Notes: a model not told the origin generated them from the sequence alone. A stretch of 64,000 nt of DNA from Cognaticolwellia aestuarii (GCF_002000025.1 NZ_MUZV01000003.1:356589-420588); one strand, 5' to 3'; shown: positions 9,389-18,149, numbered from the stretch's first letter. A program made the numbers and translations.

Positions 9389-9477
9389 GGTATATCCTTT
9401 TGCCTTAAAGGCTGTTACGTAATGGCTACGGCCAAAATTTAGTTAATTAATTACATAAAACTTTTATCTAATAAACG

Positions 9478-10029
9478 CTATTTTAACATTCTGCTTAGGG
9501 TTTCATCTTTATCAATTAGGTGATGCTTGACTGCTGCTGCGCCATGTAACAAAGACAAAGTAATTAAAATATAAGCGCTATATTCGTGAACTAAACCAGC
9601 AATATCTTCTTGGTTTTCCAGCAAATCACCTAACCCGCCAACACTAAACCAATTAAAAACCTCGATAGAGCGCCCATCAGCACTAGACATTAAAAAACCA
9701 CTGCTCATCAATACAAACAAAAGTAGATAAAGCCCTATGTGCGCAATTTTTGACGCTTGTTTAACCTGTAAAGAATGGCTAGCGATAGCCTTAGGTTGAA
9801 AGCTTATTAAGCGCCAAATCAAGCGCAGTATGGTGACGATAAATAGCAGTACTCCAACACTTTCATGCCAGTGCGGCGCAGTTTTATACCATTGACTGTA
9901 ATACGTTAAGTCAACCATCCAAAAGCCTACACCAAACATTGAAAAAACGGTAATTGCACTGAGCCAGTGAAATAGTTTACTGATTAAGCCGAATTTTTCT
10001 TCCGTATTTTTCCACATCGCGTTATTCAT
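9478..10029 (-). CDS. Cytochrome b561 family protein (YceJ-like)
   Basis: 183 aa from ATG at 10029. The family's four-helix b-type cytochrome arrangement is clear: FHWLSA (His ligand, helix 1), PHWHESVGVLLF (His ligands, helix 2), a LLLFVLMSSGFLMS helix, and LVHEYSAYILITLSLLHGAAAVKHH (His ligands, helix 4). It probably transfers electrons from the quinone pool in the inner membrane. A TTG one codon upstream or the ATG at 10017 are alternative starts; none has a strong ribosome binding site. It precedes yceI, as in the E. coli yceJI pair. Confidence 0.88.
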   Translation of the reverse strand: MNNAMWKNTEEKFGLISKLFHWLSAITVFSMFGVGFWMVDLTYYSQWYKTAPHWHESVGVLLFIVTILRLIWRLISFQPKAIASHSLQVKQASKIAHIGLYLLLFVLMSSGFLMSSADGRSIEVFNWFSVGGLGDLLENQEDIAGLVHEYSAYILITLSLLHGAAAVKHHLIDKDETLSRMLK

Positions 10030-10493
10030 CAAATGTTAAGATGCTGTCACTTTATATAATACGAACAACGTAATAAACACCGATTTAAGTAAATAATAAT
10101 TACGGTAAACGCAACAATAATAGCATCTATAACAATAAAACAAACACCGTCAATACGGAGTTAACATCAGCCACTATGCTGACAGCCTTTATTAATGAAT
10201 GACGACAAATGATGAGCAAAAGTTACCAGTACTTAATGTCCAAAGTACAATCGAAAAAACGAGTCACATCTACAACCTGGTTGGAAGGCATTGTAATAAA
10301 AACATAAAATCGTGTATCATCTGTACAACTTAATATCATATGGAGCTCGTTTTGACACATACGCCGCCCTAGGCCCTCACCTTATTTCATCTCGCTCAAG
10401 ACTATGAGCAACTTTATCGCGCTTGTCGCGAGACAAACTTGTACACGTTTTTCATAACCTCACTTTGAGGCACTAAATTTTAGGTAATTTTGC
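10030..10493. other. Divergent promoter region between cytochrome b561 and sulP genes
   Basis: 464 bases separating divergently transcribed genes, so promoters for both must lie here. A TTGACA hexamer is seen at 10352-10357 on the plus strand, but no well-spaced -10 box follows, so I do not call a promoter. No ORF or RNA gene recognised. Confidence 0.4.
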
Positions 10494-11984
10494 ATGTTCG
10501 AACACGTAAAAAGAGACTGGCTCTCTAATATTCGTGGTGATGTACTTGCGGGTATTGTTGTGGCGCTAGCCCTGATCCCCGAAGCCATTGCTTTTTCTAT
10601 TATTGCTGGCGTTGACCCAAAGGTCGGCTTGTATGCATCCTTTTGTATCGCTGTGATTATTGCTTTTGTTGGCGGTCGCCCAGGCATGATTTCAGCCGCT
10701 ACAGGTGCAATGGCTTTGTTAATGGTCACTTTGGTCAAAGATCATGGCCTTGAATATCTTTTAGCAGCTACGCTACTGACCGGTGTTCTACAGATAATCG
10801 CAGGTTTTTTACGTTTAGGGGAATTAATGCGCTTTGTTTCCCGATCCGTTGTTACAGGCTTTGTAAATGCCCTCGCTATTCTAATATTTATGGCGCAATT
10901 ACCAGAGCTAACGAATGTGACCTGGCACGTTTACGCGATGACAGCAGCGGGTTTAGGCATAATTTATTTGTTCCCTTATCTACCAATAATCGGTAAAGCT
11001 ATTCCATCACCTTTAGTTTGTATTGTCACACTAACCGTTGTCACTATGGTTATTGGAATAGATATTCGTACGGTCGGCGATATGGGTGAGTTACCCGATA
11101 CACTCCCCATTTTTTTATGGCCTGATGTGCCACTAACTATGGAAACACTGACGATTATTTTCCCTTATGCTGCAGGTTTAGCCGTGGTTGGCTTATTAGA
11201 GTCGATGATGACAGCCACCATTGTTGATGATTTGACAGATACCAGCAGCGATAGAAACAAAGAATGTAAAGGGCAAGGTATGGCTAACATTGGTGCCGGC
11301 CTTTTAGGCGGTATGGCGGGCTGTGCCATGATCGGACAGTCTATTATCAATGTAAAATCAGGTGGACGTGGCAGACTTTCTACTTTTGTTGCTGGCGCTT
11401 TTCTTCTAGTCATGGTGGTGTTTTTAGATGAGTGGTTACGACAGATCCCTATGGCAGCACTGGTTGCCGTTATGATCATGGTATCTATTGGTACATTCTC
11501 ATGGTCGTCCATTCGTGACTTGCGCAAGCACCCGCTTTCAACCAATATCGTGATGATCGCAACCGTTATTGTTGTGGTAGCAACACATAACCTCGCTTTA
11601 GGGGTTTTAGTCGGCGTACTGCTGGCAACATTATTCTTTGCTAATAAAATTGGTCACTTTATGGCAGTTAAATCACATTACTCAGCAGCAGATAAAGTAC
11701 GTACTTATGAAGTTGTAGGACAAGTATTCTTTGCTTCTGCAGAGCAATTTATTGCAGCATTCGACTTTAAAGAAGCAGTTAACACTGTTGTCATCGATCT
11801 TACTCAGGCACATTTTTGGGATATTACAGCGGTTTCCTCATTAGATAAAATGGTGATTAAATTTCGACGTGAAGGTGCCACGGTTAAAGTAATAGGCATG
11901 AATGAAGCCACAGAAACAGTTGTTGATAAATTTGGCGTACATAATGACCCAGCACAAGTAGACAAGCTATTGGGTGGACATTAG
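10494..11984 (+). CDS. SulP family anion transporter with STAS domain
   Basis: 496 aa. Residues ~1-385 form the SulP membrane domain: [28 protein letters not shown] near the N-terminus, a [14 protein letters not shown] segment, and [25 protein letters not shown] characteristic of the family. Residues ~400-495 form a STAS domain ([34 protein letters not shown]). Members carry sulfate, bicarbonate or C4-dicarboxylates; substrate cannot be read from sequence. The next gene, encoding a tandem universal stress protein, starts 11 bases after the stop, so the two are an operon. This SulP-Usp pairing suggests nucleotide- or stress-linked control of transport, as inference. Confidence 0.92.
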   Translation: MFEHVKRDWLSNIRGDVLAGIVVALALIPEAIAFSIIAGVDPKVGLYASFCIAVIIAFVGGRPGMISAATGAMALLMVTLVKDHGLEYLLAATLLTGVLQIIAGFLRLGELMRFVSRSVVTGFVNALAILIFMAQLPELTNVTWHVYAMTAAGLGIIYLFPYLPIIGKAIPSPLVCIVTLTVVTMVIGIDIRTVGDMGELPDTLPIFLWPDVPLTMETLTIIFPYAAGLAVVGLLESMMTATIVDDLTDTSSDRNKECKGQGMANIGAGLLGGMAGCAMIGQSIINVKSGGRGRLSTFVAGAFLLVMVVFLDEWLRQIPMAALVAVMIMVSIGTFSWSSIRDLRKHPLSTNIVMIATVIVVVATHNLALGVLVGVLLATLFFANKIGHFMAVKSHYSAADKVRTYEVVGQVFFASAEQFIAAFDFKEAVNTVVIDLTQAHFWDITAVSSLDKMVIKFRREGATVKVIGMNEATETVVDKFGVHNDPAQVDKLLGGH

Positions 11985-11994
11985 GAGATAAGTT

Positions 11995-12846
11995 ATGAAT
12001 AAAATAATTACTTGTATCGATGGCTCAGCCATAACGTCAGCAGTAACAGAAGCTGGAAAATGGGCCGCAAAAAAGCTAAATAAGCCGTTATGCTTTCTCC
12101 ATATTATTGAGAGGTCACAACAACACGGTGCTGACGATTACACCGGAGCCATAGGCTTAGGCGCTCAATCAGCCCTGCTTGAAGAAATGACGAGACTCGA
12201 TGAGCAAAAAAGTAAGCTTGCATTAACATTAGGCAATGACTTACTTGATTCTGTGGCTGAAGACGCTGCTACTTATGGTATTGAAACGGTTGAAACAATG
12301 CAGCGACATGGTGATATTGTTGAAGAGTTAATGGCATTAGAGCAACTGACTCGTTTGATTGTTATTGGGCGAAAAGGCGCTGGCCACGCACATGAGTTTA
12401 AAGCTCTTGGCTCACACATAGAAACCTTGTTACGAAAAGCAACACAACCTATCTTCATTGTACCTGAGGCATTTAGCCCGCCTAAATCATTTATGATTGC
12501 TTACGATGGCAGAGAATCGGCTGACCGTACTTTGCAAAAAGTATTAGACGGCGGATTATTGCACGGTATTGATTGTCACTTAGTGGCAGTAAAAAATAAC
12601 GAAGTCATGCTAAAAGAAAAGTTTGATACAGCTAAAAACAAGCTTATCGAGCGAGGATTGAATGTTATTCCGGCGCTGTTAGAGGGTAACATCAATGAAC
12701 AGTTAACTCGTTATCAGCAAGAGCAAAACATTGAGTTAATTGTCATGGGGGCTTTTGGTCACTCTAGGTTACGACAATTTTTTGTCGGTAGTAATACCTT
12801 AAAAATGTTGGAAAACACTCAAGTTCCGTTAATTATTATGCGTTAA
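11995..12846 (+). CDS. Tandem-domain universal stress protein (UspA family)
   Basis: 283 aa with two Usp domains (about residues 1-155 and 160-283). The second carries a textbook ATP-binding motif G-x2-G-x9-G-S (GAFGHSRLRQFFVGS). The first has a slightly longer version (GRKGAGHAHEFKALGS). It is cytoplasmic. The start ATG follows an AGGAG site and is 11 bases behind the sulP stop, so it is co-transcribed with the transporter. Usp proteins bind ATP or other nucleotides and modulate partner proteins; a regulatory role on the SulP STAS domain is plausible but unproven. Confidence 0.92.
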   Translation: MNKIITCIDGSAITSAVTEAGKWAAKKLNKPLCFLHIIERSQQHGADDYTGAIGLGAQSALLEEMTRLDEQKSKLALTLGNDLLDSVAEDAATYGIETVETMQRHGDIVEELMALEQLTRLIVIGRKGAGHAHEFKALGSHIETLLRKATQPIFIVPEAFSPPKSFMIAYDGRESADRTLQKVLDGGLLHGIDCHLVAVKNNEVMLKEKFDTAKNKLIERGLNVIPALLEGNINEQLTRYQQEQNIELIVMGAFGHSRLRQFFVGSNTLKMLENTQVPLIIMR

Positions 12847-12867
12847 CGCACTTTGGCCTAGTTTTTA

Positions 12868-12910
12868 ATGTTGGTAAAGGTTAATACGCTTTGCCAACAT
12901 TTTTATCTTT
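12868..12910 (+). terminator. Terminator of the sulP-usp operon
   Basis: ATGTTGGTAAAG pairs with CTTTGCCAACAT (12 bp, one G-U) around a 9-base loop, followed by TTTTATCTTT. It lies 21 bases after the usp stop. Confidence 0.85.
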
Positions 12911-12950
12911 ATTAGCAACATATATTTTGTCAAATATCTAGGACTACCAA

Positions 12951-12982
12951 TATCGTTATCGTTATCGTTATCGTTATCGTTA
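12951..12982. repeat. Hexanucleotide tandem repeat (TATCGT) x5
   Basis: Five perfect copies of TATCGT at 12951-12980 followed by TA, located about 70 bases upstream of the Crp/Fnr-type regulator start and after the usp terminator. Slipped-strand changes here would move promoter or operator elements. Confidence 0.9.
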
Positions 12983-13048
12983 ATTATAGGCTCAAGCTTT
13001 TTATTAACGTAAACTCTGCTTATCTTACATAACGCTATTTAATACATT

Positions 13049-13636
13049 ATGCTGCCTGCTATTGCCCACCTAAAATGCACCCTTGAAAGTTATTACCCTA
13101 TATCAGCCGCTGCATGGCACGACTATCAACAATGTTTAACGTCAAAGCAGCTTAATAAAGGAGAAGTACTTTATGCGCAGGGAGAAATAGCAAGCCATTT
13201 TGCTTTTATTCATAAGGGACTCATACGAGCTTATGTGACTGACCTTGAAGGAAATGAATATAATAAAAATTTCTTTTGTGAAGGACGATTTCCAGGGGCT
13301 ATGACATCACTCATTAAAAGTGAAGCGAGCTTTTTAGCACTTGAGGCACTGGAAGATTGCGACATTATTGAAATTAACTTTTCTCAATTTAGAGCTGCGC
13401 TATTTAACAACCCAGAGTTAATGACATTCCATATTCATTATCTTGAAAAACACTGGTTACTAGAAAAAGAAACCAAAGAGATTAGTTATTTACAGTTTGA
13501 AGCAAAACAGCGCTACCTACAATTTTTAGAAGATTATCAAGTCATGCTGCCACGCCTAGCTCAGTACCATATCGCCAGTTATTTAGGTATTACACCGACA
13601 CAATTAAGCCGTATAAAAAAAGATTTAAAAAATTAA
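13049..13636 (+). CDS. Crp/Fnr family transcriptional regulator
   Basis: 195 aa. Residues ~25-125 are a cyclic-nucleotide-binding-type beta-roll (LNKGEVLYAQGEIASHFAFIHKGLIRAY). The C-terminal ~60 residues contain a helix-turn-helix (IASYLGITPTQLSRIKK, about residues 171-187). The arginine/glutamate cassette that binds cAMP is not evident, and no Fnr-type cysteine cluster is present, so the effector is unknown. Ribosome binding site is weak. It lies 84 bases upstream of a nitroreductase-DMT-acetyltransferase set on the same strand and may regulate it; redox or xenobiotic sensing is an inference. A hexanucleotide repeat lies in its upstream region. Confidence 0.85.
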   Translation: MLPAIAHLKCTLESYYPISAAAWHDYQQCLTSKQLNKGEVLYAQGEIASHFAFIHKGLIRAYVTDLEGNEYNKNFFCEGRFPGAMTSLIKSEASFLALEALEDCDIIEINFSQFRAALFNNPELMTFHIHYLEKHWLLEKETKEISYLQFEAKQRYLQFLEDYQVMLPRLAQYHIASYLGITPTQLSRIKKDLKN

Positions 13637-13720
13637 GTGTTATCAACATATGTAAATGAGTGTGGCAAATAAGCTCAGTACACTATGTGCATCAAAACAA
13701 AATAAAACAAGGTAGATATT

Positions 13721-14347
13721 ATGAATTTTATTGATGCACTCAATTGGCGTTATGCCGTAAACCAATTCTCAAATGAAAAATTAAATCAACAACAAGTTAA
13801 TGGCTTAATTGAAAGCGTACGCTTAAGTGCGAGCTCTTATGGATTACAACCTTATCAGTTGTTTGTAATAGCAAGTGATCAGGTTAAAAATGATTTACTG
13901 CCCTTTAGCTATGGACAAACGAAAGTCGCCAATAATTCACACCTCTTAGTTTTCGCCCATAAGACCCAAATAACCTCAAAAGATATTTCCTTATTTATCT
14001 CTTCATTAGCCAAGAGTCAAAACAAAACCGCATTGGCATTAAACGATTACCAACAAGTGATCAGCAATGATCTGCTAGCAAAAAACGAAAACGAGCAAAG
14101 TGCTTGGGCAGCTCAGCAATGCTATATAGCCCTAGGTAAATTACTAAGTTATACAGCAATAAATCAAATTGACGCATGCCCAATGACCGGTTTTGATAGC
14201 CAGGGCATCAACCAAGTACTGGGGTTAAATAAACAAGGATTAAATGCCGAAATTATATGCCCCGTCGGCTTTAGAAGCACTGATGACATCAGTGCTTTAC
14301 GAGTAAAATATCGAAAACAAACAGCTGATTTGGTCACTATGTTATGA
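13721..14347 (+). CDS. Nitroreductase family NAD(P)H-dependent oxidoreductase
   Basis: 208 aa, close to the ~215 of NfsB-type enzymes. The FMN-binding N-terminal block is present: NWRYAVNQF, then SASSYGLQPYQLFVI. A C-terminal ACPMTGF segment and CPVGFR strand match the NfsB-like flavoprotein family, which reduces nitroaromatics or quinones with NAD(P)H as homodimers. AAGG site before ATG. Its last four bases (ATGA) overlap the start of the next gene, indicating translational coupling in an operon that follows the Crp/Fnr regulator. Confidence 0.88.
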   Translation: MNFIDALNWRYAVNQFSNEKLNQQQVNGLIESVRLSASSYGLQPYQLFVIASDQVKNDLLPFSYGQTKVANNSHLLVFAHKTQITSKDISLFISSLAKSQNKTALALNDYQQVISNDLLAKNENEQSAWAAQQCYIALGKLLSYTAINQIDACPMTGFDSQGINQVLGLNKQGLNAEIICPVGFRSTDDISALRVKYRKQTADLVTML

Positions 14348-14796
14348 GTATATTATGGCCTTTGGCATTATTCGCGGGGAGCTGTATTGCTGTGCAAGCG
14401 GCAATGAATGCTCGTTTAGGCCAAATTGTTAATAATGCTTGGCTAGCAACGGGCTATGCTTTTTTAAGCAGTTTCTTGTTAGTGATAGTGTTACTTTACT
14501 TGTTCAATGCCAAAACCAACACTATCCACTGGCTGCAAATTCCCTTTAGCAGTATCCCTTGGTATTTGTGGCTGTCGTGTCTATTAAGTGCTTTTGGTGT
14601 CGGCAGTATGTACTGGCTTATTCCTAAAATGGGCGTTGGTACGGTAATGAGCTATGCCTTAACCGGTCAATTAATTATGGCGATGCTAATCAGTCACTTT
14701 GCTTTATTTGAAAGCCCGCAAAAGTTAATATCAATAACGAAGCTCATAGGTGCGCTGTTATTGATAATAGGCCTTGTTTTACTTAATAAGGATTAA
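14344..14796 (+). CDS. DMT family membrane protein (DUF606/YdcZ-like)
   Basis: 150 aa, about five transmembrane helices. The start LFAGSCIAVQAAMNARLG, with an N-A-x-L-G motif, and the SMYWLIPKMGVGTVMSYALTGQLIMAML helix pair are typical of DUF606 half-size drug/metabolite transporters, which work as dimers and export unknown small molecules. It overlaps the nitroreductase stop (ATGA) and is followed by the acetyltransferase start two bases after its stop, so three genes are tightly coupled. Confidence 0.85.
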   Translation: MSILWPLALFAGSCIAVQAAMNARLGQIVNNAWLATGYAFLSSFLLVIVLLYLFNAKTNTIHWLQIPFSSIPWYLWLSCLLSAFGVGSMYWLIPKMGVGTVMSYALTGQLIMAMLISHFALFESPQKLISITKLIGALLLIIGLVLLNKD

Positions 14797-14797
14797 T

Positions 14798-15457
14798 ATG
14801 TCTGAGATGTTGCAAAAAAACTTAGCTAACTTGCATGCATTCTGGCGTGCAATGACGGTTATCAGTAGCGAAAATGAGATATTTTCTCATCCTAGTTGGC
14901 CAAACAAAATTTGGCACACCGACTTTATAAAAATAAACAGTAATCAATGGCGTGACCATATACACGTAACGTTAGCAGAGCCACTTCCTTTAGATAAGGT
15001 CACTATCAAAGCGCAATTAACGGCAATGTATTTAGCCTTAGAAAATGCCAAAGGCGTAACACATCAGCAAATAGTATTGGTGCAATCTCTTAAAGAGCTT
15101 CAACAGTGGTCTAGTGCATGTGGTCAAGCATTTGGTTATGAGATAAACACACACTCTCTCGTGCCGCTTCTGGATGACGAAAATGCGACAATAGTAACAT
15201 TTCAAGTTAACGGTATAATGGCCGGCACAGCTATTTTATACCAATCAAACAATAATATGGGCATACATCAAGTTGGCGTATTACCCAACTTTCAAGGACG
15301 TGGCATTGGCAAAGCGCTGATGCTTCACTTAGTTGCTTTGGCAAAACAAAAGGCATGCAAATCAATGACGCTACAAGCATCCCAAGATGGCATAGCTATG
15401 TATCGAAATATGGGCTTCACGCCATTGTCGAGTTTGTATCACCTTGAGAAAAAATAG
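14798..15457 (+). CDS. GNAT family N-acetyltransferase
   Basis: 219 aa from ATG at 14798, chosen over an upstream frame start at 14774 because AAGGAT lies six bases before it and the longer version would overlap the preceding gene. The C-terminal ~90 residues hold the GNAT core: VGVLPNFQGRGIGKALM (acetyl-CoA pyrophosphate loop R/Q-x-x-G-x-G/A), an ACKSMTLQAS strand and AMYRNMGF. The N-terminal ~120 residues are less conserved, perhaps a degenerate second GNAT fold. Substrate unknown. It is the last gene of the Crp-nitroreductase-DMT-GNAT set. Confidence 0.87.
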   Translation: MSEMLQKNLANLHAFWRAMTVISSENEIFSHPSWPNKIWHTDFIKINSNQWRDHIHVTLAEPLPLDKVTIKAQLTAMYLALENAKGVTHQQIVLVQSLKELQQWSSACGQAFGYEINTHSLVPLLDDENATIVTFQVNGIMAGTAILYQSNNNMGIHQVGVLPNFQGRGIGKALMLHLVALAKQKACKSMTLQASQDGIAMYRNMGFTPLSSLYHLEKK

Positions 15458-15613
15458 CTATCACGAGTAAAGTGTAGAATTATAAACCGAGGAAACTAAC
15501 TGATTATTCTGCTAAGGTTGCATGCTAGCAAAGCGTGTAAACAAAGTACGGCTGACTATAACTTTGCTCAATCTATTTATTTTTAGGCGTTTAACAAAGC
15601 GTTAGGTTTTATC

Positions 15614-15961
15614 ATGGCATTTGAACGCATTCATAAGCAAACCCATATAATTGCAGATACAACGGTACGTGTTTGTTATGATCGTTTTACTTCTCGTTTC
15701 GAGGTTAAGAGTGAATCCGAGGTAATATACTCCTCTCTCTTACTTTTATTACCTATAAAGAATGTCGATATCTCAATCAACAAGCAAAAATTTACCTTGA
15801 AAATACGCTGGTTTATTTTATGGCAATCTACATTAGTAAATTCAACAGGAGTCGTGGTTAGTGAGCTGCTTTATCGCCGCCGTAAAAAATCTATCAATTT
15901 GTTTATATATTTCATGCTAATTAGCAGCATAAAAATAGCCATTGGATTAACAGCGCAATAA
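15614..15961 (+). CDS. Hypothetical protein with C-terminal membrane segment
   Basis: 115 aa, unrecognised. The N-terminal ~75 residues are polar with short beta-like stretches (TTVRVCYDRF, NVDISINKQKFTLKIRW). A strongly basic RRRKK follows about residue 88, and one hydrophobic helix ends the protein, so a tail-anchored topology with the N-terminus inside is likely by the positive-inside rule. Start ATG has only a TAGGT-like site. It stands alone and converges with the AraC gene across a bidirectional terminator. No function can be assigned. Confidence 0.6.
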   Translation: MAFERIHKQTHIIADTTVRVCYDRFTSRFEVKSESEVIYSSLLLLLPIKNVDISINKQKFTLKIRWFILWQSTLVNSTGVVVSELLYRRRKKSINLFIYFMLISSIKIAIGLTAQ

Positions 15962-15990
15962 CTGACGTTCAGTTAACCCTTGCGAAGTAT

Positions 15991-16027
15991 AAAACTATCT
16001 CTAAGTAGCAATTTAAAGATAGTTTTA
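15991..16027. terminator. Bidirectional terminator between convergent genes
   Basis: Perfect 10-bp inverted repeat AAAACTATCT / AGATAGTTTT with a 16-base loop, with A/T runs on both sides, lies between the stop of the hypothetical gene and the stop of the AraC-family gene. Confidence 0.75.
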
Positions 16028-16031
16028 CTGT

Positions 16032-16853
16032 TTATTGCTGCTCTAACCATGCCTTGGGTGACATATGAGTATGCTTTCTAAAAACACGTGCCAGCGCAGA
16101 CGCTGTTTCATAACCAACACTATTGGCAACAATGCTAACATTCTTACCTTGTTTTAATAACGACTGAGCAACACCTACCCGCCAACTAACTAAGTAATCG
16201 TTAGGTGTTTGACCAATAACGTTTTTAAATACTTCTGCGAATTTTGACCGAGACATTAAAGCTATTTCAGCCATTTTCTCTAACGACCACTGCTCTGCAC
16301 AATGATTATGTAACTGCTGTAGAACATTTTTTAATTGCGGATGCATTAACCCCGCTAGCATGCCTTGTGCTATTTCACCTTTATTGATCAGCGAACGCAT
16401 CATACTGATAATGAATATTTCCATCAATCGATTCATTACCGCCTGACGTCCCTGCTGCTCTTGCCCTGCTTCAGCAATAATCCAATCTATATTAGTTTGT
16501 AAAAACGGCGACTCAGCTAAAGGTAAAATTAATAAATCGGGTAAAGCATCAGCCAATAAATTTGAACTGCCACTACCGTAAGTCACGGTTGCACAAATAA
16601 GTTCAGCATTATCAGTGTCTTTAGCTTGCAAACCATGCTTAATCGGACGAGGCAAGAATATAATTGAAGGTTTGTCTAAAACAATGGTCGATTTGTCTAA
16701 ACCAATAATAGATAAAGTACCACGGCGTAATAAATGAATATGACCTTCTACCGCAGCCCCTTCATTAAAGTTAGACAAGCCACAAAGTTTGCCAGTGTAA
16801 AACACCCCAGCTTGTAAACTAAAACGGTCAATAATTTCAGATAAATGGTCCAT
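16032..16853 (-). CDS. AraC family regulator with cupin sensor domain
   Basis: 273 aa from ATG at 16853. The open frame extends to 16946, but MDHLSEIIDRFSL matches the usual start of this family (cupin_6/AraC_N, starting M-D-x-L) and the upstream codons overlap operator repeats. Residues ~1-170 are the cupin sensor; residues ~185-273 hold two helix-turn-helices (MAEIALMSRSKFAEVFKNVIG and VANSVGYETASALARVFRK). It is divergent from the YHS-thioredoxin-bufferin operon across ~110 bases that contain two direct TTGGACGAT repeats exactly 21 bases apart, the typical layout of an AraC-type binding site. It probably regulates itself and the operon; the inducing ligand is unknown. Confidence 0.88.
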   Translation of the reverse strand: MDHLSEIIDRFSLQAGVFYTGKLCGLSNFNEGAAVEGHIHLLRRGTLSIIGLDKSTIVLDKPSIIFLPRPIKHGLQAKDTDNAELICATVTYGSGSSNLLADALPDLLILPLAESPFLQTNIDWIIAEAGQEQQGRQAVMNRLMEIFIISMMRSLINKGEIAQGMLAGLMHPQLKNVLQQLHNHCAEQWSLEKMAEIALMSRSKFAEVFKNVIGQTPNDYLVSWRVGVAQSLLKQGKNVSIVANSVGYETASALARVFRKHTHMSPKAWLEQQ

Positions 16854-16864
16854 AAATAGGCAAC

Positions 16865-16894
16865 TTGGACGATCGGGTTCAAAGTTTGGACGAT
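16865..16894. promoter_or_regulatory. AraC-type operator: two direct TTGGACGAT repeats
   Basis: TTGGACGAT occurs at 16865-16873 and again at 16886-16894, a spacing of 21 bases (two helical turns), in the divergent region between the AraC gene and the YHS gene. AraC-family proteins bind such tandem half-sites through their two HTH motifs. Confidence 0.7.
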
Positions 16895-16967
16895 TGTATC
16901 CCACACGCCAAACAATCAACACTATTATTTCCACTGTCATTAACAATCAAACAAATTAGGAAATATC

Positions 16968-17435
16968 ATGTTGAAAACAACATTAAAAACAATACTCGCA
17001 GGTTCTATTTTAGTCGCAAGCAGCTTCGCATTTGCTGCAGATATTGACATGAATGCTGATGCAAACGATCTCGCCATCAAAGGGTACGACCCTGTGAGTT
17101 ACTTCACAATGTCAACGCCTAAAATGGGCAATGCCAGTTACACAGCAACTTATAAAGGCGGCATATATCAATTTAGCTCTGAAGAAAACCGCGACATGTT
17201 TAAAGCATCTCCAGCTAAATACGCACCACAATATGGTGGCTATTGTGCCTTTGGTGTCGCCATGGAGAAAAAGTTTGATACCGACCCACTTGCTTGGAAA
17301 ATTGTTGATAACAAATTGTATTTAAACCTAAACAAAGACGTGCAAACAAAATGGTTAACTGACGTACCAGGTTACTTAGATCTTTCGAATGATAACTGGG
17401 GCGACATAAAAAATGTTGCTGCCGGCGAACTATAA
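16968..17435 (+). CDS. Secreted YHS domain protein
   Basis: 155 aa. A signal peptide (cleavage near AFA-ADI, residue ~23) precedes a YHS-like domain: DLAIKGYDPVSYF, YQFSSEENRDMFKASPAKYAPQYGGYCAFGVA, and a C-terminal WLTDVPGYLDLSNDNW. This periplasmic branch is common in proteobacteria; YHS domains elsewhere are linked to metal handling (copper ATPases, metal-dependent oxygenases). One conserved Cys lies in GGYCAFG. AGGA site before ATG. First gene of the operon opposite the AraC regulator, followed by thioredoxin after 79 bases that hold three AAGCGCTT elements. A role in copper or thiol stress is inferred from the bufferin genes downstream. Confidence 0.87.
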   Translation: MLKTTLKTILAGSILVASSFAFAADIDMNADANDLAIKGYDPVSYFTMSTPKMGNASYTATYKGGIYQFSSEENRDMFKASPAKYAPQYGGYCAFGVAMEKKFDTDPLAWKIVDNKLYLNLNKDVQTKWLTDVPGYLDLSNDNWGDIKNVAAGEL

Positions 17436-17470
17436 AAGCGCTCTTTTATTAAGCGCTTAACCAAGCGCTT
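17436..17470 (+). other. Hairpin with repeated AAGCGCTT palindrome between YHS and thioredoxin genes
   Basis: AAGCGCT(T) occurs at 17436, 17451 and 17463; each is self-complementary and neighbouring copies can form a stem. There is no strong T-run after it, so it may be a processing or attenuating structure within the operon, not a full terminator. Confidence 0.5.
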
Positions 17471-17514
17471 AATAACCTGGTGTCACAGTCACGATAAAAG
17501 AGGTAGGAACAATA

Positions 17515-17832
17515 ATGAATGTAGAAGAAATTCGTAGTGAACAACATTTTAATGATGTTTTAGCGTCAAGTAGCGACGTGTTAATCGACTTTTGGGCATC
17601 ATGGTGTGGGCCATGCAAATCAATGACCCCGGTATTTGAACAAGTCGCCAATGAAAAAGTAGCTGAACTTAAAGCGATTAAGGTCAATATCGATGATATA
17701 CCCTCTTTAGCTCAAAAATATGGTATTCGCAGCATTCCATCATTATTGCTACTTAAAAATAAATTAGTAACGTCTGAACACTTAGGTGCAGCATCGAAAA
17801 GCGATGTTATCGAGTGGTTAAACGAACATTAA
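17515..17832 (+). CDS. Thioredoxin-fold protein (thioredoxin)
   Basis: 105 aa, the standard thioredoxin length. The active site [13 protein letters not shown] has CGPC at residues 31-34, and the cis-proline loop [10 protein letters not shown] is intact. No signal peptide, so it works in the cytoplasm as a disulfide reductase. It is not the housekeeping context of trxA (no rho neighbour), and it sits between a YHS protein and the bufferin precursor gene, 29 bases from the latter. It might keep precursor cysteines reduced before enzymatic modification; that is inference. Confidence 0.92.
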   Translation: MNVEEIRSEQHFNDVLASSSDVLIDFWASWCGPCKSMTPVFEQVANEKVAELKAIKVNIDDIPSLAQKYGIRSIPSLLLLKNKLVTSEHLGAASKSDVIEWLNEH

Positions 17833-17861
17833 TACAATCCAAAAATAGAAAGGAAAATAAT

Positions 17862-18149
17862 ATGAATCACAATATTGCATTATCGACCGCATTTGCAGCG
17901 GCCTTATCTCTGGGTGTGATGGCTGACGCTGAAGCGGCAGAGAAGCGAGTAAAAAAAGAAAAATGTTACGGCGTATCTTTAGCGGGACAAAACGACTGTA
18001 GCAACATTGCCGGCACGCATTCATGCGCAGGACAATCAACCCTTGATAACGACCCTGGTGAATGGCGTTTAGTCACAAAAGGGCTTTGCAAAAGCCAAGG
18101 TGGTTTAACCCGTAAAGAAGCTCGTGAAGTATTGAAGCAAAAAGCTTAA
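17862..18149 (+). CDS. bufA: Bufferin-type RiPP precursor (DUF2282, BufA1/GigA-like)
   Basis: 95 aa from ATG at 17862 (AGAAAGGAAA site); the open frame reaches upstream to 17814 but that part overlaps the thioredoxin gene. A Sec signal peptide (about residues 1-26) precedes the conserved DUF2282 block with four cysteines at 35, 46, 55 and 76: [21 protein letters not shown], then KGLCK. In bufferins the neighbouring MNIO enzyme oxidises core cysteines to thiooxazole-type groups, and the secreted peptide binds copper. Here the enzyme, its partner and a DoxX protein follow at once, so the assignment is strong. The hydrophilic C-terminal extension after Cys76 ([14 protein letters not shown]) is noted. 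Confidence 0.9.
   Translation: MNHNIALSTAFAAALSLGVMADAEAAEKRVKKEKCYGVSLAGQNDCSNIAGTHSCAGQSTLDNDPGEWRLVTKGLCKSQGGLTRKEAREVLKQKA

Noticed and set aside
10352..10385. Sigma70 promoter with TTGACA upstream of sulP
   Set aside because: No acceptable -10 hexamer at 16-18 bases spacing could be found.
16854..16946. Longer N-terminus of the AraC regulator from 16946
   Set aside because: The extra 31 residues do not match the family start, and they coincide with the tandem operator repeats.
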